The notes beneath the pieces were generated by a model. That model searched no databases, was not told the origin of the DNA, and worked only from the letters and a program-made list of their open reading frames with translations. The position numbers were made by a program, and so were the translations under genes. A stretch of 64,000 nucleotides of DNA from an uncultured Bacteroidota bacterium (GTDB lineage: Bacteria > Bacteroidota > Bacteroidia > B-17B0 > Aurantibacillaceae): assembly GCA_937873155.1 (NCBI GenBank), contig CALMVZ010000026.1:124001-188000 (forward strand), written 5' to 3'. The first letter of the stretch is position 1. Each line of letters starts with the position of its first letter. Positions 24,344-32,568 of this stretch are shown here, piece by piece.

Positions 24344-25614
24344 TTTATTTCGAGTTGATTTTCGTATTGAATTTGTAATTCAGCTAATTCCATTATCTGG
24401 CCGACATAGTTTAACTGCATTAATTTTAAGTTTTGCCAGGCGTCCAACACCATAAATAATTCTTCTGTGTTTTGTTCGTATGCCAACAACGTTGTTTCGT
24501 AATTTTTCTTCATAGCAGGAATAACAACTTTTTCAGAAAGATCGATCTGTTGTTTTTTATTCTTAATTTTTACTTTGATATTCTCAATAGTTCCACTTAC
24601 GTTATTTACAAAACCTTGTTGTTCAAGTTTAACTGCTTCTATCTCGTAATTTATACCTTTCACACTCGATTTATACATTTTCGAAGACCAAGGGGCGATC
24701 GGAATTGTTACCATTGCCATTAAGCTGAATTGCTGCGGCTGTTTTCCAAAGGCAAGCATATGGTCGTATTTTATACCAAAATCAGGGAGTCTTTTTGATT
24801 TTTCAAATGTTTGTTTGGTTCGCAAAAGATTTTCATTTTGCTTTAGTACCTTGAAGTCACTCCTTGCCGACATTATTGCAGCGCTATCAACCAACATGTT
24901 TTCATATTCATTAAATTTTATTATTGTATCGACATCAAACATGTGAGTTTTGTTCCGATTCATTAGGGTATTTAATTCAATCATTTTTTGATTGATTTCC
25001 TGATTTGTCATTACCATCATAGTTTGAACGTCTCCTAACATCCCTTTTGCTTTGTAATAAGCGTTTAGTTTATCCATTCCGTATTTATATCTTAGCTCGG
25101 TGGACTCTATGAGATATTTTAAAATGCTTTCACTCTCCATTAGTATCGTTTTTCTTCTTTTTAAAATCACCCACTCATAGTAACTCATTTTAGCCATAGA
25201 GAAGAGTTCGTTTTTCATTGAACCTTTCATTTGTAATTCAATACCTGACATGCTTTTCATGTAATTCGAATTTGCATTTAGCTTTTTGGGGTTCATAATC
25301 ATTTGTTGAGCAGATACCATAAAAGATCCCATACCGTTTGTGTTCATTGCCGGATCAGCCTTCCACATTTGGGGGTTGTAGGGAGTCATAAAGAATCCGG
25401 CTCCAACTTGCGGTGCATCTAATGCTTTTGCACCCGAAGCATAAGTGTCATAAGCATTTATTTTCGCATCATATTTTTTCAACTCCGGTTGATTTTTTTC
25501 AATCTCACTTAAGATGTTTTCCAGCGACATTGTCTGTGAAAACATTTTAAATGGGGCAAACATTACTCCTGTAATCAGCAGAATGCCTTTTAAATATTTG
25601 TGTGTCTTCATCAT
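24340..25614 (-). CDS. cusC: TolC/CusC-family outer membrane efflux protein
   Basis: 424 aa with signal peptide (YLKGILLITGVMFAPFKMFSQ) and two OEP repeats of long helices (residues ~30-210 and ~225-420). Typical features are NQPELKKYDAKINAYD near the start, FGIKYDHMLAFG and SLMAMVTIPIAPW. It is unusually Met-rich, as in copper-specific CusC-type channels. It is translated directly after cusA-C (2-nt gap) and overlaps the adaptor gene. It should form the outer membrane exit duct of the efflux complex. Confidence 0.8.
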   Translation of the reverse strand: MMKTHKYLKGILLITGVMFAPFKMFSQTMSLENILSEIEKNQPELKKYDAKINAYDTYASGAKALDAPQVGAGFFMTPYNPQMWKADPAMNTNGMGSFMVSAQQMIMNPKKLNANSNYMKSMSGIELQMKGSMKNELFSMAKMSYYEWVILKRRKTILMESESILKYLIESTELRYKYGMDKLNAYYKAKGMLGDVQTMMVMTNQEINQKMIELNTLMNRNKTHMFDVDTIIKFNEYENMLVDSAAIMSARSDFKVLKQNENLLRTKQTFEKSKRLPDFGIKYDHMLAFGKQPQQFSLMAMVTIPIAPWSSKMYKSSVKGINYEIEAVKLEQQGFVNNVSGTIENIKVKIKNKKQQIDLSEKVVIPAMKKNYETTLLAYEQNTEELFMVLDAWQNLKLMQLNYVGQIMELAELQIQYENQLEIK

Positions 25615-25616
25615 TT

Positions 25617-27512
25617 CTAATCTTCAAATTCCAGAACAATTAATTTTCCATGTTTTTTTAGTTCGTATTCTCGTACCATTGCATAAAGTACAGGTAAAAC
25701 AATTAGCACAAATAAAGTAGATGTAATCAAACCAAATACAAACGGAATGGTAATAGGCTTCATCACGTCGCTTCCTGTTCCTGTTGCTAATAAAACCGGC
25801 ATTAGGCCAATAATATCTACTAACACTGTCATAAGTTTTGGGCGCAATCGTAAAGCTGCACCATCGTAAATTGCATCCTCGACATCGTGATTTGTCATTT
25901 CTTTGTTTTCCGATTTTATTTTTTTTACTTTCTTAAATACTGAGTTATTCATATAGACCAACATCAGCACTCCTGTTTCGACAGCAACACCAAAGAGCGC
26001 GATAAAACCTACGGCAACAGCAACTGAGAAGTTTACGCTAAAAAAATGCAAGGAGTACGCTCCACCAACTAATGCTACCGGAATAGCTGATAATACGATT
26101 AATACTTCTCTGAAAGTATGGAAGGTGAAATAAAGAATAGCCATTATTATGATCAGAACAATTGGGATAATCATTCTTAATCTCTCATTTGCCCGTACCT
26201 GATTTTCATACTGGCCGCTCCACGTTAAGAAATAACCTTTAGGTAATTTTTTCACCACCGTTTCAAGTTTCTTTTTTGCATCATTTACAGTGCTTCCTAA
26301 GTCCCGATCTCTTACATTGAATAGCAGGGTTCCACGTAACATAGCATTCTCAGAAGTAATCATTGGTGGGCCTTCACTTATTTTAATTTCTGCAACGGTT
26401 GACAATGGTATAGGCCCATAATCCATTGTTTGTAATTGTAGTCTCTTTAGTTTGTCGATTTTATCCCTGAAATCTTGTGCAAATCTTACATTAACAGTAA
26501 AGCGTTGTCTCCCCTCTACAGTAGTAGTTACATTCATCCCACCCAAGGCTGTTTCAATAAACATGTTTACATCATCCACACTTAATCCATACCGCCCAAT
26601 CTCGTCTTTTTTAATATTTATATCCACATACTTCCCACCAACAATCGGGTCCACATACAGATCTTTCACACCATCAATTCCTTCTAATTCTTTTTTGAAT
26701 TGTTGAGCAAGTTTGTTTATTGTGTCAAGGCTTTGTCCGTAAATTTTAATCCCGACATCAGTTCTGATTCCGGTTGATAGCATATTAATACGGTTAATAA
26801 TTGGTTGTGTCCAACCATTAATTACACCAGGAATTTGCATTTTAGAATTAAGCTCATTAATGATTCCTTCTTTGGTAAGTCCTTCTCGCCATTCTTTTTG
26901 AGGCTTCAAGAGTATGATAGTTTCAATCATACTTATTGGTGCATTGTCTGTTGCTGTATTTGCTCTTCCGGCTTTACCAAGTACATTTTGTACTTCAGGA
27001 ACACTAAGTATTAGTTTATCCTGCACCTGCATAATTCTTTTTACTTCAGAATTTGAAACATCCGGTAATGTTACCGGCATAAATAGTAATGAACCTTCAT
27101 CAAGTGGTGGCATGAATTCGGTACCAAGATTTAAAACAAGCGGAATGCTTCCTAATACCAACACAATGCTTAATCCGATAGTAGTCTTTTTCCATTTCAG
27201 GCACCAACGAATAATCGGATCGTACATCCAAAGAAAAAAGCGTGAAACAGGGTGTTTGCTTTCCGGCCTGACTTTTCCTTTCAAAAACATTGTCATAAGA
27301 ACAGGAACAAGGAATACTACTACGAAGGCAGATCCTATCATAGCAAAAGTTTTTGTCCACACTAATGGAGAAAATAGCTTATGCTCCTGTCCTTCTAAAA
27401 AAAGAATCGGGCTAAATGACACCAAAGTGATAAGTATGGAATTGAACACTGCCTTTCCAATTAATTTAGAAGAATTTTCAATCTTCTTTTCTCTTTCTTC
27501 GTTTGATAACAT
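25617..27512 (-). CDS. cusA: CusA C-terminal part (TM5-TM12 and second porter region)
   Basis: 631 aa beginning MLSNEEREKKIENSSK, matching the cytoplasmic loop after TM4 of CusA. TM5 onward follows (FNSILITLVSFSPILFLEGQE). The porter region includes EFMPPLDEGSLLFMPVTLPD and NRINMLSTGIRTDVGIKIYG, which resemble Cu/Ag-type HME-RND pumps. Compared from memory with E. coli CusA, the Met in APISMIET and INMLSTG correspond to two of the three periplasmic Met ligands, while the third (RYGMTV) is RYGLSV here. The frame is identical to that of the upstream half, separated by two in-frame TAA codons and 24 nt, so the pump is split rather than frameshifted. Confidence 0.85.
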   Translation of the reverse strand: MLSNEEREKKIENSSKLIGKAVFNSILITLVSFSPILFLEGQEHKLFSPLVWTKTFAMIGSAFVVVFLVPVLMTMFLKGKVRPESKHPVSRFFLWMYDPIIRWCLKWKKTTIGLSIVLVLGSIPLVLNLGTEFMPPLDEGSLLFMPVTLPDVSNSEVKRIMQVQDKLILSVPEVQNVLGKAGRANTATDNAPISMIETIILLKPQKEWREGLTKEGIINELNSKMQIPGVINGWTQPIINRINMLSTGIRTDVGIKIYGQSLDTINKLAQQFKKELEGIDGVKDLYVDPIVGGKYVDINIKKDEIGRYGLSVDDVNMFIETALGGMNVTTTVEGRQRFTVNVRFAQDFRDKIDKLKRLQLQTMDYGPIPLSTVAEIKISEGPPMITSENAMLRGTLLFNVRDRDLGSTVNDAKKKLETVVKKLPKGYFLTWSGQYENQVRANERLRMIIPIVLIIIMAILYFTFHTFREVLIVLSAIPVALVGGAYSLHFFSVNFSVAVAVGFIALFGVAVETGVLMLVYMNNSVFKKVKKIKSENKEMTNHDVEDAIYDGAALRLRPKLMTVLVDIIGLMPVLLATGTGSDVMKPITIPFVFGLITSTLFVLIVLPVLYAMVREYELKKHGKLIVLEFED

Positions 27513-27539
27513 GTCTATTAAATTATTTTACTCAAATTA
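27513..27539 (-). other. in-frame stop region splitting cusA
   Basis: Read on the minus strand: TAA (27539-27537), two codons, a second in-frame TAA, five codons, then ATG at 27512 in the same frame. No strong Shine-Dalgarno is visible; Bacteroidota rarely use one. The second half may be translated by reinitiation. Confidence 0.8.
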
Positions 27540-28799
27540 TTCGTCTTCACTACTTATTGATTTTAATGCATTTTCTACCATCACAATTCCTGCATCTACC
27601 AGGTCGCCAACCGCTAAAGCTACACCTGCCAGCGACATAATATTAGATGTTATCCCAAACCAACTCATCATGATAAATGATATTAAAATGGAAATTGGTA
27701 TTGTGATTATTACTATCAGGGCGCTCCTTACATGAAATAAAAATATTAGCAACACGATTGCAACTACAATGATCTCTTCAATTACTGCTTCTTTTAATGT
27801 AGCTATTGTAGCTTCAATTAAATCCGATCTGTCATAGGCTGTTTTAAATTTCACTCCCACAGGAAGTCCTTTTTCTATCTCAGGGAGTTTTTCTTTTATT
27901 CGGTCAATTACATCTTTCGCATTCTCTCCGTAACGCATTATTACGATTCCACCTACTTTTTCTCCTTGACCGTTTTCATCAATAATTCCCAATCTTAAAT
28001 CACCTCCCATTTGTACGGTAGCAACATCCTTAACTCGTATAGGAGTGGAATTAACAGTTTTCAAAGGAATCTCTTCAATTTCTTTGATGTTTTTTATATA
28101 ACCTGATCCTTTAATTATATAGCCGATGTCGGATTGTTCAAATTTCCTTCCTCCGACATCATTATTATTCGCTGCTATTTTTTCATTGAGATCCATTAGT
28201 GTTACACCATAGTATCTTAATTTATTAGGATCAACAACCACTTGATATTGTCTTTGAAATCCACCGAAGGACGAAACTTCACTAACGCCATCAACCGTTT
28301 GTAGTGCGAAACGAACGTACCAATCCTGTAACGCACGTAATTCGCCTAAATCATAACCGGGTGCATCCAAAGTGTACCAATAAACATGTCCTAATCCGGT
28401 TCCATCAGGGCCAAGTGTAGGTGTTATTCCTTCGGGTAATAATCGCTGCGCATAGTTTAAACGTTCCAGTACTCTTGTTCTCGCCCAGTAGATATCTACA
28501 TCATCATCGAAAATGACAAACACAAAACTCATACCGAACATACTGTTAGCCCTGATGTTCTTCACTTTTGGTATACCTTGTAAATTACTTACAAGAGGGT
28601 AGGTAATTTGATCTTCAATGATCTGTGGATTACGCCCCATCCATTCAGTAAAAATGATAACTTGATTTTCCGATAAATCAGGAATAGCATCAACAGGAGT
28701 GTTTTTAACAGCTACTATTCCGTAAACAGTTACACCAACTGCAATCAGCAGAACAATAATTCTGTTTTTTAATGCCCAGGTTATGAAGTTACTTATCAT
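27537..28799 (-). CDS. cusA: CusA N-terminal part (TM1-TM4 and first porter region)
   Basis: 420 aa starting MISNFITWALKNRIIVLLIA (TM1). A periplasmic porter region follows (DEDIYWARTR-like DVDIYWARTRVLERLNYAQ; GFQRQYQVVVDPNKL), then TM2-TM4 with SLAGVALAVGDLVDAGIVMVEN. The TM4 acidic motif is of the monovalent-cation HME-RND type, different from the DFGxIVDGA of divalent pumps. The protein ends ALKSISSEDE-stop, in the loop between TM4 and TM5. It needs the following gene to make a complete ~1050-aa pump. Confidence 0.85.
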   Translation of the reverse strand: MISNFITWALKNRIIVLLIAVGVTVYGIVAVKNTPVDAIPDLSENQVIIFTEWMGRNPQIIEDQITYPLVSNLQGIPKVKNIRANSMFGMSFVFVIFDDDVDIYWARTRVLERLNYAQRLLPEGITPTLGPDGTGLGHVYWYTLDAPGYDLGELRALQDWYVRFALQTVDGVSEVSSFGGFQRQYQVVVDPNKLRYYGVTLMDLNEKIAANNNDVGGRKFEQSDIGYIIKGSGYIKNIKEIEEIPLKTVNSTPIRVKDVATVQMGGDLRLGIIDENGQGEKVGGIVIMRYGENAKDVIDRIKEKLPEIEKGLPVGVKFKTAYDRSDLIEATIATLKEAVIEEIIVVAIVLLIFLFHVRSALIVIITIPISILISFIMMSWFGITSNIMSLAGVALAVGDLVDAGIVMVENALKSISSEDE

Positions 28800-28820
28800 A
28801 TTGCCTCAATTAATTAATTG

Positions 28821-29033
28821 TTAACTTGTCTTCTCCGCTTTAAATCCTGCTTTTTCAATTGCCTCAATAATTTTATCCGGATTTATGCCATCTGTTTCAA
28901 CAGATAAAATCTTTTCAGGGTTAAAAATATCTACGTCCCATTTTTCAATTCCTTTTTCATCATTCAAAAAGGGAGTTACTTTAGCAACGCAACCTGTACA
29001 TTTTATATTTGTTTTGAATTTCAAAGTTTTCAT
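28821..29033 (-). CDS. small HMA-domain copper chaperone (CopZ-like)
   Basis: 70 aa, a single heavy-metal-associated ferredoxin-like domain: MKTLKFKTNIKCTGCVAKVT carries C-x2-C in the first loop, and AIEKAGFKAE ends the domain. No signal peptide, so it is cytosolic and likely delivers Cu(I) to CopA, encoded immediately upstream (14 nt), or to CusA. The GMTC Met is replaced by Lys (NIKCTGC), an unusual but tolerated change that may tune affinity. Confidence 0.85.
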   Translation of the reverse strand: MKTLKFKTNIKCTGCVAKVTPFLNDEKGIEKWDVDIFNPEKILSVETDGINPDKIIEAIEKAGFKAEKTS

Positions 29034-29047
29034 ACTTAATGTTTTTA

Positions 29048-31477
29048 TTAATTGATTGATTTTAATTTAAGCCACAAACTATTACTTACAACGCTTACAG
29101 AACTTAAAGCCATTGCTGCGCCTGCGATCATCGGATTTAATATAAAGCCGTTAACCGGGTACAAAATTCCCGCTGCTATTGGAATACCAATGATATTATA
29201 AATAAAAGCCCAAAAAAGATTTTGTTTAATTGCTTTTACAGTGAGTTTGGATAGTTTTATTGCTTCCGGTATCAACATTAAATCGGAAGAGATGATCGTC
29301 ATCTTAGCGACATCGATCGCAATGTCCGATCCTTTTCCCATTGCAATACTTACGTCCGATTGAGCTAAAGCCTGAGAATCATTAATGCCATCACCAACCA
29401 TCGCAACAACTTTTCCCTGCTTTTGAAGTTCCTTAATAAAGTCAGACTTTTGAGAAGGCAGTACTTCTGCTTTAAAATGTTTTAATCCTACCTGCTTAGC
29501 CACTGCGTTAGCCGTTTGAGCATTATCTCCGGTTAACATGTACACATCTATTCCATCCTTTTGTAGCTGACTTATTGCTTTTGCCGAACTTGGTTTCACT
29601 TTATCTGCAATGGCAGCGATAATCAAAATGTGTTTAGCATCTGAAAAATAAACAACTGTTTTTGCCTCTTCTTCCAAAGCATTTGCTCTTGTTTGTTCGG
29701 ACGTACCAATCAGAATATTATTTTCATTCATCAACCCTTTATTGCCAACATAATAAGTTTGACCATTGAAATTGGCTTTGACTCCTCTTCCGGTAATACT
29801 CTCAATATTGTTTATTTGAACAGGATCTATTTTCTCATTCTTTAATCGCTTGCTTACAGCTTCAGCAAGGGGATGTTCTGATTGGGATTCAATAGCTAAT
29901 AAGATTCGCTTTGCATTATTACTATCAGTTTGATCAAGAATTATCATGTCAGTTACTTCAGGTTTGCCTTCCGTAATAGTGCCTGTTTTGTCTAAGATAA
30001 TTGCATTAACATTTTTAGCCAATTCAAGGCTTTCGGCATCCTTAATTAAAATACCATGATCAGCACCTTTACCAACGCCGACCATAATGGCAGTTGGAGT
30101 CGCCAAACCTAAAGCACAAGGACATGCAATTACTAATACTGTTACCATTGAAAGTAAGCCTTGCGTTAACCCATTTTCTCCGCCAAGAATAATCCATAAA
30201 ATAAAACTGAGAACTGAAATGCCAATAACAATTGGCACAAAAACACCTGCAATTTTATCTACAAGTTTCTGTACCGGAGCCTTACTTCCTTGTGCTTCTT
30301 GCACCATTTTTATTATTTGTGCCAATACGGTTGCACCGCCAACTTTAAGCGCTTTGATCTTAAAACTTCCTTTTTGGTTTATAGTCCCGGCAAATACTTT
30401 ATCTCCATTCTTTTTTTCGACCGGAATAGGCTCACCGCTAATCATGCTTTCATCCACAAAAGAAGTTCCGTCAGACACTTGTCCGTCTACGGGAATTTTA
30501 TCGCCCGGTTTTACAAGTAGTAAGTCTCCAATTTTAACATGAGCAATTGGCATTTCCATTTCATGGCCTCCTTCATGAATTACTACAACCGTTTTTGGCT
30601 GAAGTCCGATTAGTTTTTTTATGGCAGAGGAGGTATTGGATTTGGCTTTTTCTTCCAGTAATTTCCCCAATAATATGAAGGCTACAACTACTGAAGCGGC
30701 CTCAAAGTAAACATGAGCATGCAAGCCCCTTTTGTGCCAAAATTCAGGATAAAATGTATTAAAGAGACTGAACAAGAATGCGATCCCTGTGCTTAATGCA
30801 ACCAAAGTATCCATGTTGGCCTTAAAATGTTTAGCTTGTTTAAAAGCATTGATAAAGAAACTCCTTCCGAACCAAAAAAGAACCGGAGTAGTCAATATCA
30901 TCATAATGAGATTGGCATAAGGCATTTCCATAAAGAACATACCTATGACAACAACAGGCAACGAAAGTATTACAGCCCAAATGGTTTTATTCCTTAATTC
31001 AGTATAAAGGCTTTTATGAATTTCTTCTTTTAGATCATGAGCATTCTCTTCATCGATTATCATATCATAACCGATGGATTGCAAAGCTTCCTTCATTTGC
31101 TGCATACTGATCAAATCAGGAATAAACTCAACTGTTGCGCTTGAGTTAGCAAAATTCACCGCCGCGTTGATCACACCGTGTTGGGATTTTAAAATTGATT
31201 CGGTACTAACAGCACAGGATGCGCATGTCATTCCTGTGATTGGAAAGGTTTTCTTTATACTTTCAACACCGTAACCCAGATCTCTGATAGTCTTAATAGC
31301 TTCATTTAGAATAGGCTTTTTGGGATCAGCTTCAATAATAGCCTTTTTGTTATTAAAATCTACCCGATGTTTAATAACACCTTCCAATTTCGATAATCCA
31401 CCATCAATAATCATGGCGCAATGTTCGCTGTCCATGCCGATAAGTGGAATTTCAATTGTTTGTTTTAAGGTTTCCAT
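29048..31477 (-). CDS. copA: Cu(I)-exporting P1B-type ATPase
   Basis: 809 aa. Two N-terminal HMA domains: the first degenerate ([15 protein letters not shown], only one Cys) and the second intact ([11 protein letters not shown]). Then eight membrane helices with [15 protein letters not shown] (CPC site), phosphorylation loop [23 protein letters not shown] (SEHP) and [13 protein letters not shown]7/8 carry [15 protein letters not shown] and [16 protein letters not shown], the Cu+ selectivity pattern of CopA. First gene of a seven-gene minus operon for Cu/Ag efflux. Confidence 0.93.
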   Translation of the reverse strand: METLKQTIEIPLIGMDSEHCAMIIDGGLSKLEGVIKHRVDFNNKKAIIEADPKKPILNEAIKTIRDLGYGVESIKKTFPITGMTCASCAVSTESILKSQHGVINAAVNFANSSATVEFIPDLISMQQMKEALQSIGYDMIIDEENAHDLKEEIHKSLYTELRNKTIWAVILSLPVVVIGMFFMEMPYANLIMMILTTPVLFWFGRSFFINAFKQAKHFKANMDTLVALSTGIAFLFSLFNTFYPEFWHKRGLHAHVYFEAASVVVAFILLGKLLEEKAKSNTSSAIKKLIGLQPKTVVVIHEGGHEMEMPIAHVKIGDLLLVKPGDKIPVDGQVSDGTSFVDESMISGEPIPVEKKNGDKVFAGTINQKGSFKIKALKVGGATVLAQIIKMVQEAQGSKAPVQKLVDKIAGVFVPIVIGISVLSFILWIILGGENGLTQGLLSMVTVLVIACPCALGLATPTAIMVGVGKGADHGILIKDAESLELAKNVNAIILDKTGTITEGKPEVTDMIILDQTDSNNAKRILLAIESQSEHPLAEAVSKRLKNEKIDPVQINNIESITGRGVKANFNGQTYYVGNKGLMNENNILIGTSEQTRANALEEEAKTVVYFSDAKHILIIAAIADKVKPSSAKAISQLQKDGIDVYMLTGDNAQTANAVAKQVGLKHFKAEVLPSQKSDFIKELQKQGKVVAMVGDGINDSQALAQSDVSIAMGKGSDIAIDVAKMTIISSDLMLIPEAIKLSKLTVKAIKQNLFWAFIYNIIGIPIAAGILYPVNGFILNPMIAGAAMALSSVSVVSNSLWLKLKSIN

Positions 31478-31490
31478 TTTATTTTTTATT

Positions 31491-31498
31491 CAAAGATA
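31491..31498 (-). promoter_or_regulatory. Bacteroidota -7 element of the copA-cus operon
   Basis: Minus-strand TATCTTTG ends 13 nt upstream of the copA ATG. No clear -33 TTG at the right distance. Confidence 0.5.
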
Positions 31499-31629
31499 GG
31501 TAGGTTTGTAGGGGCGGCTATTACGATATTTATTATTTGGTTTATGATATTTACTGATTAAATTTTATCCAGGATCTTTCTACTGGCTTAATATTACGTT
31601 TAGTAAATTCGAACTTTACTGCTACATTT

Positions 31630-32181
31630 TTATAAATTATTCAAAATAAAGTCCACTCTTTCATTTGCTGACAAAACAGGAACATGTACTATAGGAAAAG
31701 GCAAGGCCTCATAAACTTCTGTTATTAATGAATGAATTTTTTGTTGAGCCTCAGCGTTTTCCTTACGGGCATAATCGTTTACCAAAGGCAAGTAATCCAT
31801 TATAAATATTTTCTTATAAAATACTTTTTTCAGAGCTTCAGTTAATCTATCATCGACGGAAAGATCTAAAAACCTATAGTAAGCTAAAGCATCAGGTATA
31901 GCTCTGTCAAGAAATACCTGTACTTCAGGATTAATTTCATTTTCTTGCTTGATTTGCATATCTAACACTCCTAATTGAAACTCTCTCTGATTTTTTCTTA
32001 CTTCTTCAATAGTTCGTCCCTTTAATCGCTGAGTATCCAAGAAATGTCGGGCATGTTCCATTGTAGTGATATACCCACGGTCGCGCAAAAGGTTTACGGT
32101 TGTTGTTTTACCGGAACTTGGGCCGCCTGTGATAACATACCAGTTAGTTTGTTTAGTAATATCTACAATTATCTTTTCCAT
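31630..32181 (-). CDS. P-loop AAA-type ATPase / NTPase
   Basis: 183 aa from ATG 32181 (MEKIIVDITKQTNWYVITGG). Walker A GGPSSGKTT is near the N-terminus, a DRAIPDALAYYRFL segment gives the Walker-B/lid-like Asp-Arg, and the C-terminus (FPIVHVPVLSANERVDFIL) is typical of the AAA_28-type NadR/kinase-like proteins. The role is unknown; small-molecule kinase activity is possible. It is the last gene of the arsR operon, after the P2A ATPase and a small membrane protein. Confidence 0.7.
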   Translation of the reverse strand: MEKIIVDITKQTNWYVITGGPSSGKTTTVNLLRDRGYITTMEHARHFLDTQRLKGRTIEEVRKNQREFQLGVLDMQIKQENEINPEVQVFLDRAIPDALAYYRFLDLSVDDRLTEALKKVFYKKIFIMDYLPLVNDYARKENAEAQQKIHSLITEVYEALPFPIVHVPVLSANERVDFILNNL

Positions 32182-32199
32182 TTGATACTTCAATTATTT

Positions 32200-32568
32200 T
32201 TACTTCGTCAATCGTTCCGCCTTTTTCATTTCTAACCATGTCCATAAACCCCCAAGTCCATCAATTACCCCGAAAGACAAAAAATGCCAATCCGCTTTCC
32301 CTGTTGCAATCAAATAAATAACAATTAACGGTGCGAAAAATCTTGTGTGTATAGTGTATCGTGCAAAATCAACATTACCTTGTAAAGCTGAGCGTATATA
32401 GTAATATGATGAACATATTAACACAAAGCCAAGTAAACGAATCCACGGTTCATTAGAGGTTGGTAACCCTACTATTGGTAATACAATATTTGGCACAACC
32501 AGTAAAACAATACCCATTAGTATGGAATACAAACCAAAAATAAAAATACTTCTATTTATCCTGTTCAC
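32200..32568 (-). CDS. small four-helix membrane protein
   Basis: 122 aa with four hydrophobic stretches (IFIFGLYSILMGIVLLVVP, WIRLLGFVLICSSYYYI, FFAPLIVIYLIAT, WHFLSFGVIDGLGGLWTWL). Starts at GTG 32568, which overlaps the TGA of the P2A ATPase gene (GTGA), implying coupled translation. Unknown family; the tight coupling suggests an accessory subunit of the ATPase. Confidence 0.65.
   Translation of the reverse strand: MNRINRSIFIFGLYSILMGIVLLVVPNIVLPIVGLPTSNEPWIRLLGFVLICSSYYYIRSALQGNVDFARYTIHTRFFAPLIVIYLIATGKADWHFLSFGVIDGLGGLWTWLEMKKAERLTK

Noticed and set aside
27513-27539. cusA split as simple frameshift error
   Set aside because: Both halves are in the same frame and two stop codons intervene, so no single indel restores the gene.
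26914-27735. Long plus-strand frame opposite cusA
   Set aside because: Shadow of the pump genes, with no own promoter or family features.
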